This document shows, piece by piece, positions 20,749 to 31,284 of a stretch of 64,000 nucleotides of DNA. The position numbers and the translations under genes are program-made. The notes under the pieces are model-generated. The model was given only the letters and a program-made list of their open reading frames with translations, was not told the DNA's origin and did no database searches. Source of the stretch: Asterias amurensis (Eukaryota > Echinodermata > Asteroidea > Forcipulatida > Asteriidae); the NCBI RefSeq assembly GCF_032118995.1, contig NC_092661.1:15385006-15449005 (forward strand). The letters run 5' to 3'. The first letter of the stretch is position 1. Each line of letters opens with the position of its first letter.

Positions 20749-22279
20749 TTAAGAGTCCCTGCCTGTAAGAATGTACCAAATTAGGGGGGGGGGGGGTTCA
20801 TGGGTTCGCAGATCTTCATCTGAAAAATTAGAGTGATGCACCATCATACCAAACGAATAAATCAAAAATTTTAGTTTGCTGACGCTTTCGGTTTTGGAGT
20901 TACCAGTTATCAAAGTTTTGGCAAAAAGACCCTCGAGAAACGAATAGTACATTCCCTGTAAACACAAAAATGTGCGCCAAGCAATACAATCTTGAAAAGG
21001 CTCTGAAGTTGGTTCTTGACAGAAAATATAAAAAACACCCATGTTCTTTGTGACCTTTGACCTTGGCAACAGTCATCAACCAACATGAACCTAACACCAT
21101 TTGTAAAAACAAGTCCAATCTATATCTGGATCTAAAATTTGTTTTGGAGATTTATCTTCTTCATGGTTTGCCAACATTTTGAAATTGGGGAATATTTCTC
21201 ACTTTCGGTTGCCACAGCAATGCAATGACATGCAGGCACGTATTGTGACCTTTGGTCTGTAATATTTGTTAGTGCCACCCAAAGCCCATTTGGTTTTTGC
21301 TTTTTATGTGTTGCTGAGAATCTATATAATCATAAAACGCAGACAATTTAATGGGATCATATTGGCGCATGGATTCTTAGACGACGCAAAATCGCCCGAA
21401 ATAGGCAGTAGTGTAGTTTCATTAACCTTTGACCTTTGTTATATTGGTGGGCCAACATGATCCAAATTATTTTCCAATTGAAATCTGTTTTAATAGGAAC
21501 ACTCAACTTTACCAAATACAAGAAAACATTGATGGGATCTGATGAAAAAAAAAGTGAATGTTGTGGCAGTTTAGGCCAAAATGTGTGGAATTGCAATACT
21601 TAAGAGCATTTTCAAAAAATCTTTTGACATGCAAGTTGCAGAGATCCCAAAATTCTTTTTTCATTTGTCATTAGATGAAAATTGTTCCAACACCCGATTG
21701 CCATAAAACAACCTTTTGTTGTTGGCTCGCAAGGTTACGGAGGTGCGAATAATGTAATATATTGGTAAAATGTGAACTTTGACCTCTATTATTTCTCTGC
21801 GCCAACGAGATGCCACGCACTTTGCACTTCAATTTGGTTTAGGGATGCAAGCTCTTTCATGTAAACTTGTTTAATTCATGAGATCTTACAGGCGCGTTGA
21901 GTTATGAGGCGTTGAAAATGGCACGAGGGCACTGTTCGTCAAAGGTTCAGGTGCGCGTAAACATGACGTGCCAACGAGATCCCAATTTTTTTTTTTTTTT
22001 TTTTACTTTTGTTATAACTGGAGGTTTCAAAAAAAAATTCCTTTTGTTGGAATGACCTTGGTGCACATTTTGTGTTTACAGGGAATGTACTATTTTTTTC
22101 ACGGAGGCTTTTAGGCTGAAACTTTGATAACTGATAACTCCCAAACCGAAAGCGTCAGCAAACTAATATTTTGGATTTATTCGTTTGGTATAATAATGTA
22201 TCACTCTAATTTTTTTAGAAGAAGCTCTGAGAACCCATGAATCACCACTTGGTACATTCTTACAGGCAGGGACTCTTAA
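20749..22279. mobile_element. 1.5-kb TTAA element with ~205-bp inverted repeats
   Basis: TTAA plus GAGTCCCTGCCTGTAAGAAT at the left, and the complement plus TTAA at the right (22276-22279). The arms 20753-20965 and about 22070-22275 share 'ccaaacgaataaatc', 'gctgacgctttcggtttgg' and 'cattccctgtaaacac'. The interior of about 1.1 kb contains only short frames (up to 106 codons on the minus strand) and no transposase motif. It is a non-autonomous element inserted into the duplicated upstream segment of the lectin genes. Confidence 0.88.
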
Positions 22280-22319
22280 ATAGATGCAGCATAGCCGTTA
22301 TAATTGTTATGTTTCCGTG

Positions 22320-22512
22320 ACAACAAATTGCGAAACAGTTCATACCCGCCGCATAACTGTGTGCTGTGAGTACGAGGCGCTCTAGCCACAGGAACAATAC
22401 ATGTCCGTATCGATGACAACAAACATACATGTCCGTATCGATTACAACAAATTGCGAAACAGTTCATACCCGCCGCATAACTGTGTGCTGTGCTCTAGCC
22501 ACAGGAACAATA
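22320..22512. repeat. Local direct duplication
   Basis: 'aaattgcgaaacagttcata', 'cccgccgcataactgtgtgc' and 'ctctagccacaggaacaata' occur at 22325-22411 and again at 22449-22512. Confidence 0.85.
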
Positions 22513-22704
22513 CTCTGAGGATGTCAACACCCGCAAATCAACAAAATGATTAATATCTCCAAGAACATGAAATGTCTTGCATGGCCGAGCAGTCCATGTC
22601 AAACTTTGCGGGTCAGTAATGATCCCGGAATGACACTTGTGTCCATGATCAAGGCACTTAACAATAATTGCCTGCTAGAAAAATATTGTAATGCTATTCT
22701 CACA

Positions 22705-23500
22705 CTGTGGCGAATATTCTTGCAAATATGAATATTTGTCACCCGCTACGTGAAAATGAGTCAGATGTCGCCCAATGCATTATTAAGTTATGGACAGTTT
22801 AAGGTGGGAAAAAAATAAAATAAAAAAATAAAAATTGTGATCATACTTATGTCTTATTTGTATCCTTTCGTGCACAATGGTGTTTTTAAACATCGCTTTA
22901 CTTGTAGTTCGTTTTTCAGAAAAAATGATGTAGATGCTAATTTAAAACAGGAGTAACTCAGCAACGCGACACACCCCAAAGCTTAGACTTATACCAAATT
23001 ACTGCTGCTGGTGTGTTCTTTCCAGCCATGCTAACAACTCAATTCTTGAAATTGTCAACATCTGACTCATTTTCACGTAGCGGGTCACATTTGAAATTCG
23101 GGATGGATTCGCCCAACAGTTGCGATTGGATAGTGAACATGTTCTCGGTCGTCCCTAAACTTCTCCTGACCAATATATTACGCATATTAATACGCACGCT
23201 TTACCGACAGTACCAATGGCTTACTAATGCTTACAAAAACCGATGGCGAATTACCGTCTTCACAACATTCGCTGAAATTTAGGAAGCGCTTCGTATTGCC
23301 CCTCTCACAGAGTGGCGAATTGTCTTGCGAAGATGAATATTTGAATTTCGCGTTGAATTCGTCCAAAATGGCGGTTGGATAGTGAATATTTTCTTCTCGG
23401 TCTCACCCATCGATCGTCCTCGTACGGCCGCCTCTCCTTACCAATATATTACGAATGCTTACCAACGTTTTCCATGACGAAAAAGAAGAAGAAATGCGTT
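22705..23500. repeat. Tandem segment, first copy carrying a MITE
   Basis: The block 'gtggcgaat.ttcttgc..a..tgaatattt' to 'accaatatattacg' occurs twice (22708-23185 without the insert, and about 23312-23455). The first copy is interrupted by the element at 22738-23088. Confidence 0.75.
22738..23088. mobile_element. MITE with GT(C/G)ACCCGCTACGTG ends
   Basis: Inverted ends of about 32 bp (GTCACCCGCTACGTGAAAAT and its complement ending GCGGGTCAC). It is flanked by ATTT on both sides, and the intact target 'gaatatttgaat' is preserved in the tandem copy at about 23337, so the target duplication is ATTT. The interior is non-coding. Confidence 0.85.
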
Positions 23501-23505
23501 GAAAC

Positions 23506-24161
23506 CAACAACACTTTGATTAGCACACAGTTCGATGTATTGTGTTATTGATCGCCTTGATATAACAGTAATGAAAGTGGCGGTCCTGCTTCTGGGCGGG
23601 GGGGGGGGTTATCATTTGACGAAGACAAAAGTAGAAACAGTGGAAGGGGGAAAGCATGGAATGACGGCAAAATAAATAAATAGGAACAAGAAAATGAAAA
23701 GGCAAAACGAATTGATGGAGTCCTGTAAACAACATACTCTTACATTAAAGAAATAGCGTAAATAAATATGTATAGTATGTCATAGCAAGATCCCAAGATA
23801 ACACCAAAGTTTTCTCTCGTATAGCTGCAATATTTTTACCTCTTGCCAGCATCGTACATTACTTTCTCAAGTTAGCCCGGTAAAAATACATACATAACCT
23901 ATCAAACCTGTTTAAAGTTCAGAAAAAGCTTCCCGGCGTTTTTACAAGTGTAACGGATCAGTAAACTTGGTATGGCGTCATGTATGTTTACTGTGCGTGT
24001 TAATTTGGTTGAATTTGTAACGTCCGGAAATTAAAACTAGCCACGCTACCAGTGGATTCAGAATTAGAGTCAACAAATTAATACAACACAAATCATGACC
24101 CTTATAGCAGTGGCGCTCGGATGATGACGTCATACTTGTCCTCTCACACCGCGCTTGGCTT
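23506..24161 (+). promoter_or_regulatory. Duplicated upstream region of lectin gene 1
   Basis: Matches 36497-37200 upstream of gene 2: 'aacaacactttgatta', 'aacagtaatgaaa', a G-run (23597-23607), 'acgtccggaaattaaaac' and 'gcagtggc.ctcg'. It therefore belongs to the tandem duplication and probably holds the distal promoter. Confidence 0.6.
24125..24132 (+). promoter_or_regulatory. CRE-type site, lectin gene 1
   Basis: A perfect TGACGTCA palindrome, conserved at 37187-37194 in front of gene 2, where it lies about 47 bp from the TATA box. Here the MITE increases that distance to about 305 bp. Confidence 0.55.
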
Positions 24162-24414
24162 GGGTGCGTTCGATTAGCTTCCCTGGGTCGACCCCGCGGT
24201 GCTCACTCGGGTGAGCCCCTGACAAGAGCTAATCCAACGATCACACTATCCCTCTCGTGGTGACGTCACGCACCTCAGGTCACCCCCAAGTGACCCACTC
24301 CATAAAGCAGGGTACTTGGGGTTACCCCGGGTAAGCCCCTGGAATGACGTCAAAGCTATTTGAACGCACCGTGGGCAGACCGGGGTCGACCCAGGGAAGA
24401 TAAACGAACGCACC
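24162..24414. mobile_element. MITE family H, copy 3, inside the gene 1 promoter
   Basis: GGGTGCGTTCGATTAGCTTC to AGATAAACGAACGCACC. It is absent from the matching site before gene 2 (about 37215). It carries its own TGACGTCA (24261-24268) and ends 23 bp before the TATA-like box. Confidence 0.85.
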
Positions 24415-24436
24415 ATTTTTTAAATAATGATTCTCC

Positions 24437-24444
24437 AATATAAG
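24437..24444 (+). promoter_or_regulatory. TATA-like box, lectin gene 1
   Basis: AATATAAG followed by 'tcacgcgacgcc'; gene 2 has TATATAAG then 'tcacgtgacgcc'. It lies about 125 bp before the ATG. The E-box CACGTG of gene 2 has become CACGCG here. Confidence 0.5.
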
Positions 24445-24568
24445 TCACGCGACGCCGGTCGCAAGTTTTGTCTAATGGTGACGCCCCCACTTAAAGCAGT
24501 TATCGATCAGCTTGCGTGGAGATATTGGGAAAAGGTAGCTGTATTACCAGTAGTTGTGGTTTATCAAG

Positions 24569-24677
24569 ATGGCTCACTGCGAGGGAATGTTGGAGGAGAA
24601 AAACCTGTTGATGTTTCTCTTTGGAATCCTCGTGTTGTTTTGCCCGCTATCGTGCCAATGCCTTAGTAATCTTACAG
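24569..24677 (+). CDS. Lectin gene 1 exon 1 (signal peptide)
   Basis: The ATG at 24569 opens 36 residues with a hydrophobic core LLMFLFGILVLFCPL, then SCQC, and stops at donor GTAAGT with phase 1. The same start is used in gene 2 (MGHCEG versus MAHCEG), which fixes the choice. Confidence 0.8.
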
Positions 24678-25036
24678 GTAAGTGTCTACCCAACTTGGTT
24701 TTTCAAACCCACACTATGTGTTTGTGTAAAATAAATTTCACTAGTTGTAGGAATGTCCATAGACAGTATTCTTCTCATGGCATAAACAAAACGTGGTGTC
24801 TTTAAAAAAAAAAAAAAAAATTACGAAAAATTAACTTCGTCCAGTGGCTACTAGTCACCACTGGTCATTTAAAATAAAAATAAAATGAAAGTGTTGTCAT
24901 TTGAAATGTTTGTCACTTATTCATTTAGTATAAATTTGGCAAATTTAATGGTCATGGTCATGTAACAATATTCTCAGAAATATTAAAGTGCTTCTCATTT
25001 TTTTGCCATCCTTTGGTCAAATGCTTGAATAGTCCT

Positions 25037-25101
25037 AGCCCTATATAGGACTCTTCCTCTGTTCACAGATAATACGAAAGTGTAAGACCCCCAGGGCTAG
25101 A
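25037..25101. repeat. Uninterrupted 65-bp repeat
   Basis: 'agccctatataggactct' to 'gaaagtgtaagacccccagg'. It is the intact form of the repeat split by the fold-back at 10152-10722, and lies in intron 1 of gene 1. Confidence 0.65.
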
Positions 25102-25264
25102 ATAGCCCGAACCCAAGTGTAAGTGTATTTTGGCCGCTGGCTGCCAACCATTCAGTGGAATTGTTGTCATCCTCGTGTTGTTAGCTCGAGACTCTTACGG
25201 TGCCTTGATGTAAGTGTTTGACACAACTGCATAATAAGTCCCGAGCTATCGAAACGATACTCTT

Positions 25265-25480
25265 TAAGCTCTGGTATATTTGTACAGCAGATTGTGGGTT
25301 CGAGGGTCGTGAAACTTGTGTCCTTAAAATGGCAAGACGTTTAACTATTATTGCTGCGTCCTTCGGATGGGACATAAAGCCTTTGGTGCCGTGTTTCGTG
25401 TAAAATAGCCCAGTGCAGAGAGGGGGCTCGCCCCGTGTTCCTGGTCTGATCGGCAGCATATTGCGCGCGCCACAACACCT
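25265..25480 (+). mobile_element. tRNA-derived SINE body, diverged
   Basis: 'cagattgtgggttcgagg' (B-box like), 'acttgtgtccttaaaa', 'cgtccttcggatgggacata', 'gctcgccccgtgttcctgg' match, in order and orientation, the complement of the SINE at 57343-57760. Its 5' A-box part and 3' tail are not recognisable. Confidence 0.7.
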
Positions 25481-25585
25481 TGTAAGTCATTACATTGTGT
25501 TTTATGAACTATCGAAACGGTATCACATCACTGATAAGCGATTTTATCTTTGGCTTTTGAAATTTTGTGTGCGTCATATTTTCAG

Positions 25586-25718
25586 TTTTGAATCTTCAGG
25601 GAAAGCAGGCCACCCAGATCTCGACTACTGATTACGAAGGAATTAGTCTTTCAGCAGATCTAGCAATTTGATGGCGATCAAAGAACTATGCCTGAAGATG
25701 TAACTTGCACTCACAACC
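25586..25718 (+). CDS. Lectin gene 1 exon 2 (frameshifted)
   Basis: Acceptor TTTTCAG at 25579-25585, donor GTAAGTG at 25719. It reads VLNLQGKQATQISTTDYEGI, then SLSADLAI and a stop. The equivalent exon in gene 2 is 129 bp; this one is 133 bp (one extra codon plus one frame-breaking base). Confidence 0.7.
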
Positions 25719-26740
25719 GTAAGTGAATAATAAATTATATTTCCCTCTGCTTACAGCATCCAAGAATACGTCGACGGTAACACTATTAAAGCCCGGTTCA
25801 TACTGCGAATGTAAGAGTTGAACACAGTTCTGTTGCGAATTAATCGTTGCGAAGTCGTGACGTCAAAGGTCTAATCGCATTGGCATTCAAAGGAACCATG
25901 AACCGGACTTAAGTGAAATACAAACTGTGCGTTTTAAAGCAACAGGTTGAACCGAAGTGGTCCCAAGAACGTTTGAAAACACTCGAGACTGGCACGGTAA
26001 AAAAAAAAACCGTTGTTTTGTTTAGGAGTTAGTATCACAGCAGATCGGGCGATAGTTGACGAGTACCGGCATAGATGTAGATGTAGATAGATAGCGATCT
26101 AAGATCTAATTAATTTTATTGTGCTATTTTATGTAATTAAATGTTTTTATCCATCCTGTCATTGGCGCTTGCGCTGTTGGATGTTGCTGAAAAAAATAAA
26201 AATAAATAAAAATAAGAACACTATACATGATTTCAGTTGTTCTCATTCCAGTAAGTGTAGAATAACTTGCCAGTGTGTTTTCAGCATCCAATATTGTGCC
26301 TACTGTCATAGACACTGAGCACGTATAGACTTGGCAAGCCTAGTATATGCGTTTCTTGTTTCCTGTAAGCGTTAAAAGCAAATAAGGACCAAAGTGGCAC
26401 AACAACATGTTAGATTACGCTTGAAACTGGCGCGGTCTAAAAAAGATTATATCTAGAAATTTTCCCCACAAACTTTAGATATTGTATTTTTAATATTGCG
26501 GTAAGAAAAAGAGAGTACTAACATTAATAGTATAGTCTGGAAACGTTTGGTCTGGTACAGTCATGTGGAACCTGGCCTGCAAAATAGGGTCATGTTTTTG
26601 GTTCGTATGTAAAAAAAAATTAAAAAAATATAAAAAAATCAGGAAATTATAGAAATGAAAACATCATTAAATTGACAGCAATAAAAAAAGTGCTTTGAAA
26701 TCCCAGTATATTTGTTTGATACGATCACGTTGACAATCAA

Positions 26741-26812
26741 TCATAATAATACCACAGCTTATATAGTGCCCTAATCATGTAGACATGCTGTAGGGCGCTG
26801 ATGGCATTATGG
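26741..26812. repeat. SINE/LINE 3' tail fragment, minus orientation
   Basis: 'ataataccacagcttatata' then 'gtgcc' and 'gtagggcgctgatgg' matches the tail pattern (ATT run, TATATAAG, GCGC, paired GGCGC) of the SINE at 57343. Intron 2 of gene 1. Confidence 0.5.
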
Positions 26813-26981
26813 ACAAATTAAAAAAATCAGAAACGGAATTATAACAACGGGGGTAAAACATTCTTAAAAACATGCAACCAGTTCGTAAACAAACTCAATA
26901 AATATAATTTCTGAAGTGTTAAAAATGCAATTGAAGTGGCCATTATTTTGGTTTCAATATTCTTACTGATCTCTGTTATCC

Positions 26982-27312
26982 TTAAAGGCAGTTGACACTA
27001 TTGGTAATTACTCAAAATAATTATTAGCATAAAACCTTTCTTGGTGACGAGTATATGGGGAGAGGTTGATGGTATAAAACATTGTGAGAAACGGCTCCCT
27101 CTGAAGTGCTATAGTTTCCGAGAAAGAAGCCCATCTAAACGCATACAACTTCGTGTGACAAGGGTGTTTTTTTCTTTCATTATTATCTAGCAAGTTCGAT
27201 GACCGATTGAGCTCAAATTTTCACAGGTTAGTTATTTTATGCATATGTTGAGATACACCAACTGTGAAGGCTATAGTCTTTGGCAATTACCAATAGTGTC
27301 CACTGTCTTTAA
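26982..27312. mobile_element. TTAA MITE family 1 (copy j)
   Basis: TTAAAGGCAGTTGACACTAT to CACTGTCTTTAA, with an internal deletion removing the 'gatttcgagacctc' pair. Located in intron 2 of gene 1. Confidence 0.88.
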
Positions 27313-27315
27313 AGC

Positions 27316-27702
27316 TTAAATGCAGTGAACACTATTGGTAATTACTCAACAAAATATTAGCATAAAACCTTATTTTGGTAACGAGTAATGGGGAGCTGTT
27401 GATGGTATAAAACACTGTGAGAAACGGCTCCCTCTGAAGTAACGTAGTTTTCGAGAAAGAAGTAATCTTCCACGAATTTGATTTCGAGACCTCAGATTTA
27501 GAATTTGAGGTCTCGAAAGTCAAGCATCTGAAAGCACACAACTTCGTGTGACAAGGTTGTTTTTCCATTCATTGTTATCTCGCAACCTCGACGACCGATT
27601 GAGCTCAATTTTTCACAGGTTTGTTATTTTATGCATATGTTGAGATTCACAAAGTGAGAAGACTGGTCTTTAACAATTACCAGTAGTGTCCAGTGTCTTT
27701 AA
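27316..27702. mobile_element. TTAA MITE family 1 (copy k)
   Basis: TTAAATGCAGTGAACACTAT to GTGTCCAGTGTCTTTAA. Complete, and separated from copy j by only three bases. Confidence 0.9.
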
Positions 27703-28062
27703 GGCCATTATACACTTTCGGAACAGAAACAAAAATAAAAGTTCACAGATTTACACATAAATTACAGGGTTTACAGAAGGTAGTGGTGAAAGACTTCTCT
27801 TGCAATATTATTCCATGAAATGCTTTACTTTTTGATAAAACATTGAAAAAATTATCAATTCTCGTTATCGGGAATTATGGATTTATTTTAAACACATGTC
27901 ATGACACGGCGAAACGTGCAGAAACATGGGTAGGTTTTCCCGACTCCGATAAACGATTCAGCCTAAATTTTCACAGGTTTGTTATTTATATAAATTGTGA
28001 TACACGAAGTGTAGTGTGGGCCTTTGGACAATACTGTTTACCGAAAGTGTCCAATGGCTTTA
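27699..28062. mobile_element. TTAA MITE family 3 (copy 2)
   Basis: Shares its TTAA with copy k. Reads AGGCCATTATACACTTTCGG to TACCGAAAGTGTCCAATGGC. Family landmarks 'cagggtttacagaaggtagt' and 'catgtcatgacacggcgaaa' are present. Confidence 0.85.
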
Positions 28063-28086
28063 GAGCAGCTACTTATAAAACCAACG

Positions 28087-28371
28087 TTAAATGCGTGGAC
28101 ACCTTCGGTAATTGTCAAAGACCAGTCTTCTTTTTTTATGAATCGCAACATATGCATAAAATAACAAACCTATGAAAATGTGAACTCAATTGGTCGTCGA
28201 AGTTGCGAGAGAATAATGTAAGAAAAAACACCGTTGTCGCACAAGTTGTATGCTTTCAGATGCTTGAAATTCGAGACCTCAGCTGAGGTTTTATATACCT
28301 CTCCATTGCTCGTTACCAAGTAAGATTTTATGCTAACAATTTGTTTGAGTACAATAGTGTCCAGTGCTTTT
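28087..28371. mobile_element. TTAA MITE family 1 (copy l, shortened)
   Basis: TTAAATGCGTGGACACCTTC to 'gtgtccagtgctttt'. The middle third is missing. It is the fourth MITE in the same intron. Confidence 0.8.
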
Positions 28372-28481
28372 GTTATACATGACATAGTTGTTTATCTTCG
28401 CGTATTTTTTTTAAATACATTTTTGCGTCTCATAAAATCATTGCACAATTGTTGAAAAGTCTCTGTCTCTCCCATATATAG

Positions 28482-28577
28482 TTTGTGAGGGAGACCCGCA
28501 TCCATGGTGGAAGGTGGACTTGGGAGCAAACCACTGCCTCGGTCGTGTCACCCTTGTCAACAGAGGAGATTGTTGTA
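28482..28577 (+). CDS. Lectin gene 1 exon 3
   Basis: 96 bp, phase 1-1, between ATATATAG and GTAAGTG. Reads CEGDPHPWWKVDLGANHCLG, then RVTLVNRGDCC. PWW.VDLG is the hallmark strand of F-type lectin domains, and RGDCC is completed by SER in the next exon. Confidence 0.82.
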
Positions 28578-28970
28578 GTAAGTGAAAGAGTAGCCGTATC
28601 AAAACAGTCTTTGGAAATATCATTTTAAATCTGTGGCACAGCTAGTATGCCAATATTATATTAACACAAAACAACTACAAATTACGATTAAATAATACCT
28701 TTAAAAAGTCTTAAGGTCATCGTGTAGAACTTGGTGATACAAACATTTGTGGCAATTGTCATTGGAAAGACTTTCATTAGAAATACTAGGTATTTGCCTG
28801 ATAAGATTACAAGTAAACAAGCATTAAATTGAATTCGTTACTGTTAATTGTTTGTTGAATACAACAACAATGAAACACTCAAATTTCTTTCAAGAAACGT
28901 TCGTATCAAAGTTGAATAATGTTTAAGTTTGCCTTTGAGTTTAAAAAGGTGTCAAACTTTTCACTGACAG

Positions 28971-29216
28971 GTGAACGTTTGTCTGGCGCCACCGTGAGAG
29001 CAGGTATAGAGAGCGAAATTTCCATCAATGCCGCGTGCGGGTTACCAGTGACATCAGTCCAAGCATCGATCCTTGGGGGACACATACCGATTTTGTGCGA
29101 CCCGCCCGTGATTGCCCGATACGTCAGTGTGGACGTTTTGGATGGAATCTACATAACACTGTGCGAAGTGTTAGTTGAAGAGTACCCAATCGAAGACTGC
29201 CTTCATAATATTACAA
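28971..29216 (+). CDS. Lectin gene 1 exon 4
   Basis: 246 bp, phase 1-1. It encodes the second half of the F-type lectin fold: SERLSGATVRAG, the cysteine pair CGLPVT...ILCDPP, ARYVSVD, and the terminal strand ITLCEVLVEEYP. Acceptor ACTGACAG, donor GTAATG. Confidence 0.82.
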
Positions 29217-29490
29217 GTAATGATTTACGTAAGACGGTTTTTGTACTGTTTTTTTTGTGTGTGTACCGTTTGTTTTTAAGAACATTTAGATTTACTCAAA
29301 ACACCCCAACTTAATGATTATTGATTGTATTTTACTGTGTTATTGTACACCAGGTATTTGTTGAGGAAAGGCTTCGCTCAACTGTGACGACCGGACAAAT
29401 CAATGTTGAAGATGTGTTAAGACAAAGCAACTCATTTTGTTTAATATATATTTTGTTTTATTTTATCGACTATTGTTTGCTTTTCTACAG

Positions 29491-29774
29491 CTGCAATGAC
29501 TCAGGACACGCCATTCACCGTCACTAGCATGGTGTCATCACTGCTATTCGATGGGAAATGCATTGTCGACCCACGCCCTTTGTCGGTCCTTCACATGAAG
29601 TCACTCACGCGCTGTTTCAAGCAGTGTTTAAAGATGAACAAAGGGTGTTGGTCTTTCGACTACGTCATGACTTCTGGTCAGTGCAGGCTCTACAGTGTAA
29701 AAGCTGACGCCTTGAGGGCAGATGATGAGCCAGGCTGCAAGGTGTATGTGGTGGTCAGTTTGTGGATAAAATAA
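29491..29774 (+). CDS. Lectin gene 1 exon 5 (PAN/apple domain)
   Basis: The acceptor TTTCTACAG is followed by 93 residues and TAA. The pattern CIVDPRPLS, SLTRCFKQCLKMNKGCWSFD and GQCRLY is a PAN/apple core (C..C...C.....C.sF......C.L). It is the C-terminus of the protein and ends WIK. Confidence 0.82.
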
Positions 29775-29923
29775 TGCTGAACTATTAGATCAAACTATCG
29801 ATTGATTATTGTGTCGATTGGTTTTCAGTGAAATTTATAACACTTGTGTTATCATTGTTAGATCTAAGTGCACTCGGCAGAATGTTAAATTTAAATGTTG
29901 TTATAATTTAATTAAAATGTTAT

Positions 29924-29929
29924 AATAAA
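29924..29929 (+). terminator. Possible polyadenylation signal, gene 1
   Basis: AATAAA 150 bp after the stop codon, just before the TTAA MITE at 29939. Confidence 0.4.
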
Positions 29930-29938
29930 TGTTCTGCT

Positions 29939-30317
29939 TTAAAACAATTGGACAATTTCTGAACAGAACAAACATTAAAAGTTCACAGATTTACAAATAA
30001 CTTACAGGGTTTACAGAAGGTAATGGTGAAAGACTTCCCTTGAAATATTATTCCATGAAATGCTTTACTTTTTGAGAAAACATTAAAACAATTATCAATT
30101 CTCGACATCGACAATAACGGATTTATTTAAAACATATATGTCATGACACGGCGAAACGTGTGGAAACAAGGATGGGATTTCCCGTTATTTTCTCCCGACT
30201 CAGATGACCGATTGAGTCTAAATTTTCACAGGTTTGTTATTTTTATATATAAGTTGCGATACACGAAGTGTGGGCCTTTGGACACAACTGTTTACCGATG
30301 TTGTGCGATTGCTTTTA
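29939..30317. mobile_element. TTAA MITE family 3 (copy 3)
   Basis: TTAAAACAATTGGACAATTT at the left, with the right end diverged to 'gcgattgcttttagg'. Family interior is present. It lies just 3' of gene 1. Confidence 0.8.
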
Positions 30318-30614
30318 GGTACTATTTGTCAGAAAAATACATAGTTTAACCACGAATTAAACTTGGTAGGAATAGTGACGTCACAGGCACGTGACTCTGC
30401 TGCACGCATTGCAAGTTCTCGCTACTTTGTATCGGCCAAACAAAACGTGTGTACAGTTTTACAAAAACTTCTTATATGTCATCGGTAAAACACATTTGTA
30501 CTAGAAAATAATAGAATTGTGAGACTAAGTGAACCATAATGGATAGCTACTTCAAAACTGTATACTTTTACAACAATCCTAAATTTCAAAGAATAACTAG
30601 ATTTATGCTCTGCT
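30318..30614. other. 3' flank of gene 1
   Basis: 'gtgacgtcacaggcacgtga' at about 30375 matches 'agacgtcacacgcgcgtgac' at about 44659 downstream of gene 2, so the duplication extends past the genes. Confidence 0.5.
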
Positions 30615-31284
30615 GACAATTCGTCGTTCGCACCACGAACTGACCTAACTCGTTCACTGTTTTAAAAAATGTGTTCGGAGAAAATCACGATTGAAGTTGC
30701 ACTACTTTTCAAACTGTTCTTTCGGAGTACGTCTGCTTCAACTTTATTGTATTCTTTTATGACAAAAACAAAGCTGAATACTTTATTCATACAGAACTAT
30801 CAATGTGTTTGCATCCCTAAAACTATTTTAATTAGTAATTAATTCCTAAACAGATAGGTCACTTTGTGAAAATAAAAATTTCAGTTTTGCCTGCAGCGCG
30901 CTGTGTACAAACCAATGCGTAATAGAGACCTATCGAGATTGGTCACTTTGTGAAAATACTACGCTACCCAGTTAGGTCACTTCGTGGTACGAAAATTTTC
31001 ACGCGCGCCATAATCGCGCGCACTGTAGTGCATAGTTTAACCATTGGTACAGCGACGTATCTATAGATAGGTCACTTTGTGAAAAGACACAAATAATGGC
31101 AAATCTAGCGATGCGTCGTTCTTATTAATTAGTGTAATTACCAAACTATTACAAATTAGGCACTGAAACTTGCTGATAATGTTAACAGCATTGAGTTTGT
31201 CAATATTTTGTTGTTTAAAAAAAAAGTGCAAAAATGTGTGATTTGAGTTAGTAAGGTCAGTTCGTGGTACGACCGACGAATTGT
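30615..31284. mobile_element. 670-bp inverted-repeat element with internal motif repeats
   Basis: The ends ACAATTCGTCGTTCGCACCA and TGGTACGACCGACGAATTGT are inverted, followed inward by 'cgaactgacctaac' and its complement. Inside, GGTCACTTTGTGAAAA occurs three times (about 30857, 30941, 31071) and as a variant 'ggtcacttcgtgg' once. No coding frame. Confidence 0.7.

Larger units (their letters stand above)
24569..29774 (+). pseudogene. Secreted F-type lectin + PAN protein, gene 1 (frameshift in exon 2)
   Basis: Five exons were read by splice consensus and by comparison with gene 2: 24569-24677, 25586-25718, 28482-28577, 28971-29216 and 29491-29774. The product would be a secreted protein of about 288 residues: signal peptide, F-type lectin (fucolectin) domain, PAN/apple domain. 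F-type lectins bind fucose-containing glycans and often serve innate immunity. The lectin domain has DPHPWWKVDLGANHC and NRGDCCSERLSG, that is, the family's RxDx4R sugar-binding signature and adjacent cysteines. All introns are phase 1. Exon 2 is 133 bp, one base too long: after SLSADLAI a stop follows unless a T at about 25668-25670 is removed. With that base ignored, the frame continues to the donor. It may be a recent pseudogene, a polymorphic null or a sequencing error. A MITE interrupts its promoter. Confidence 0.75.
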
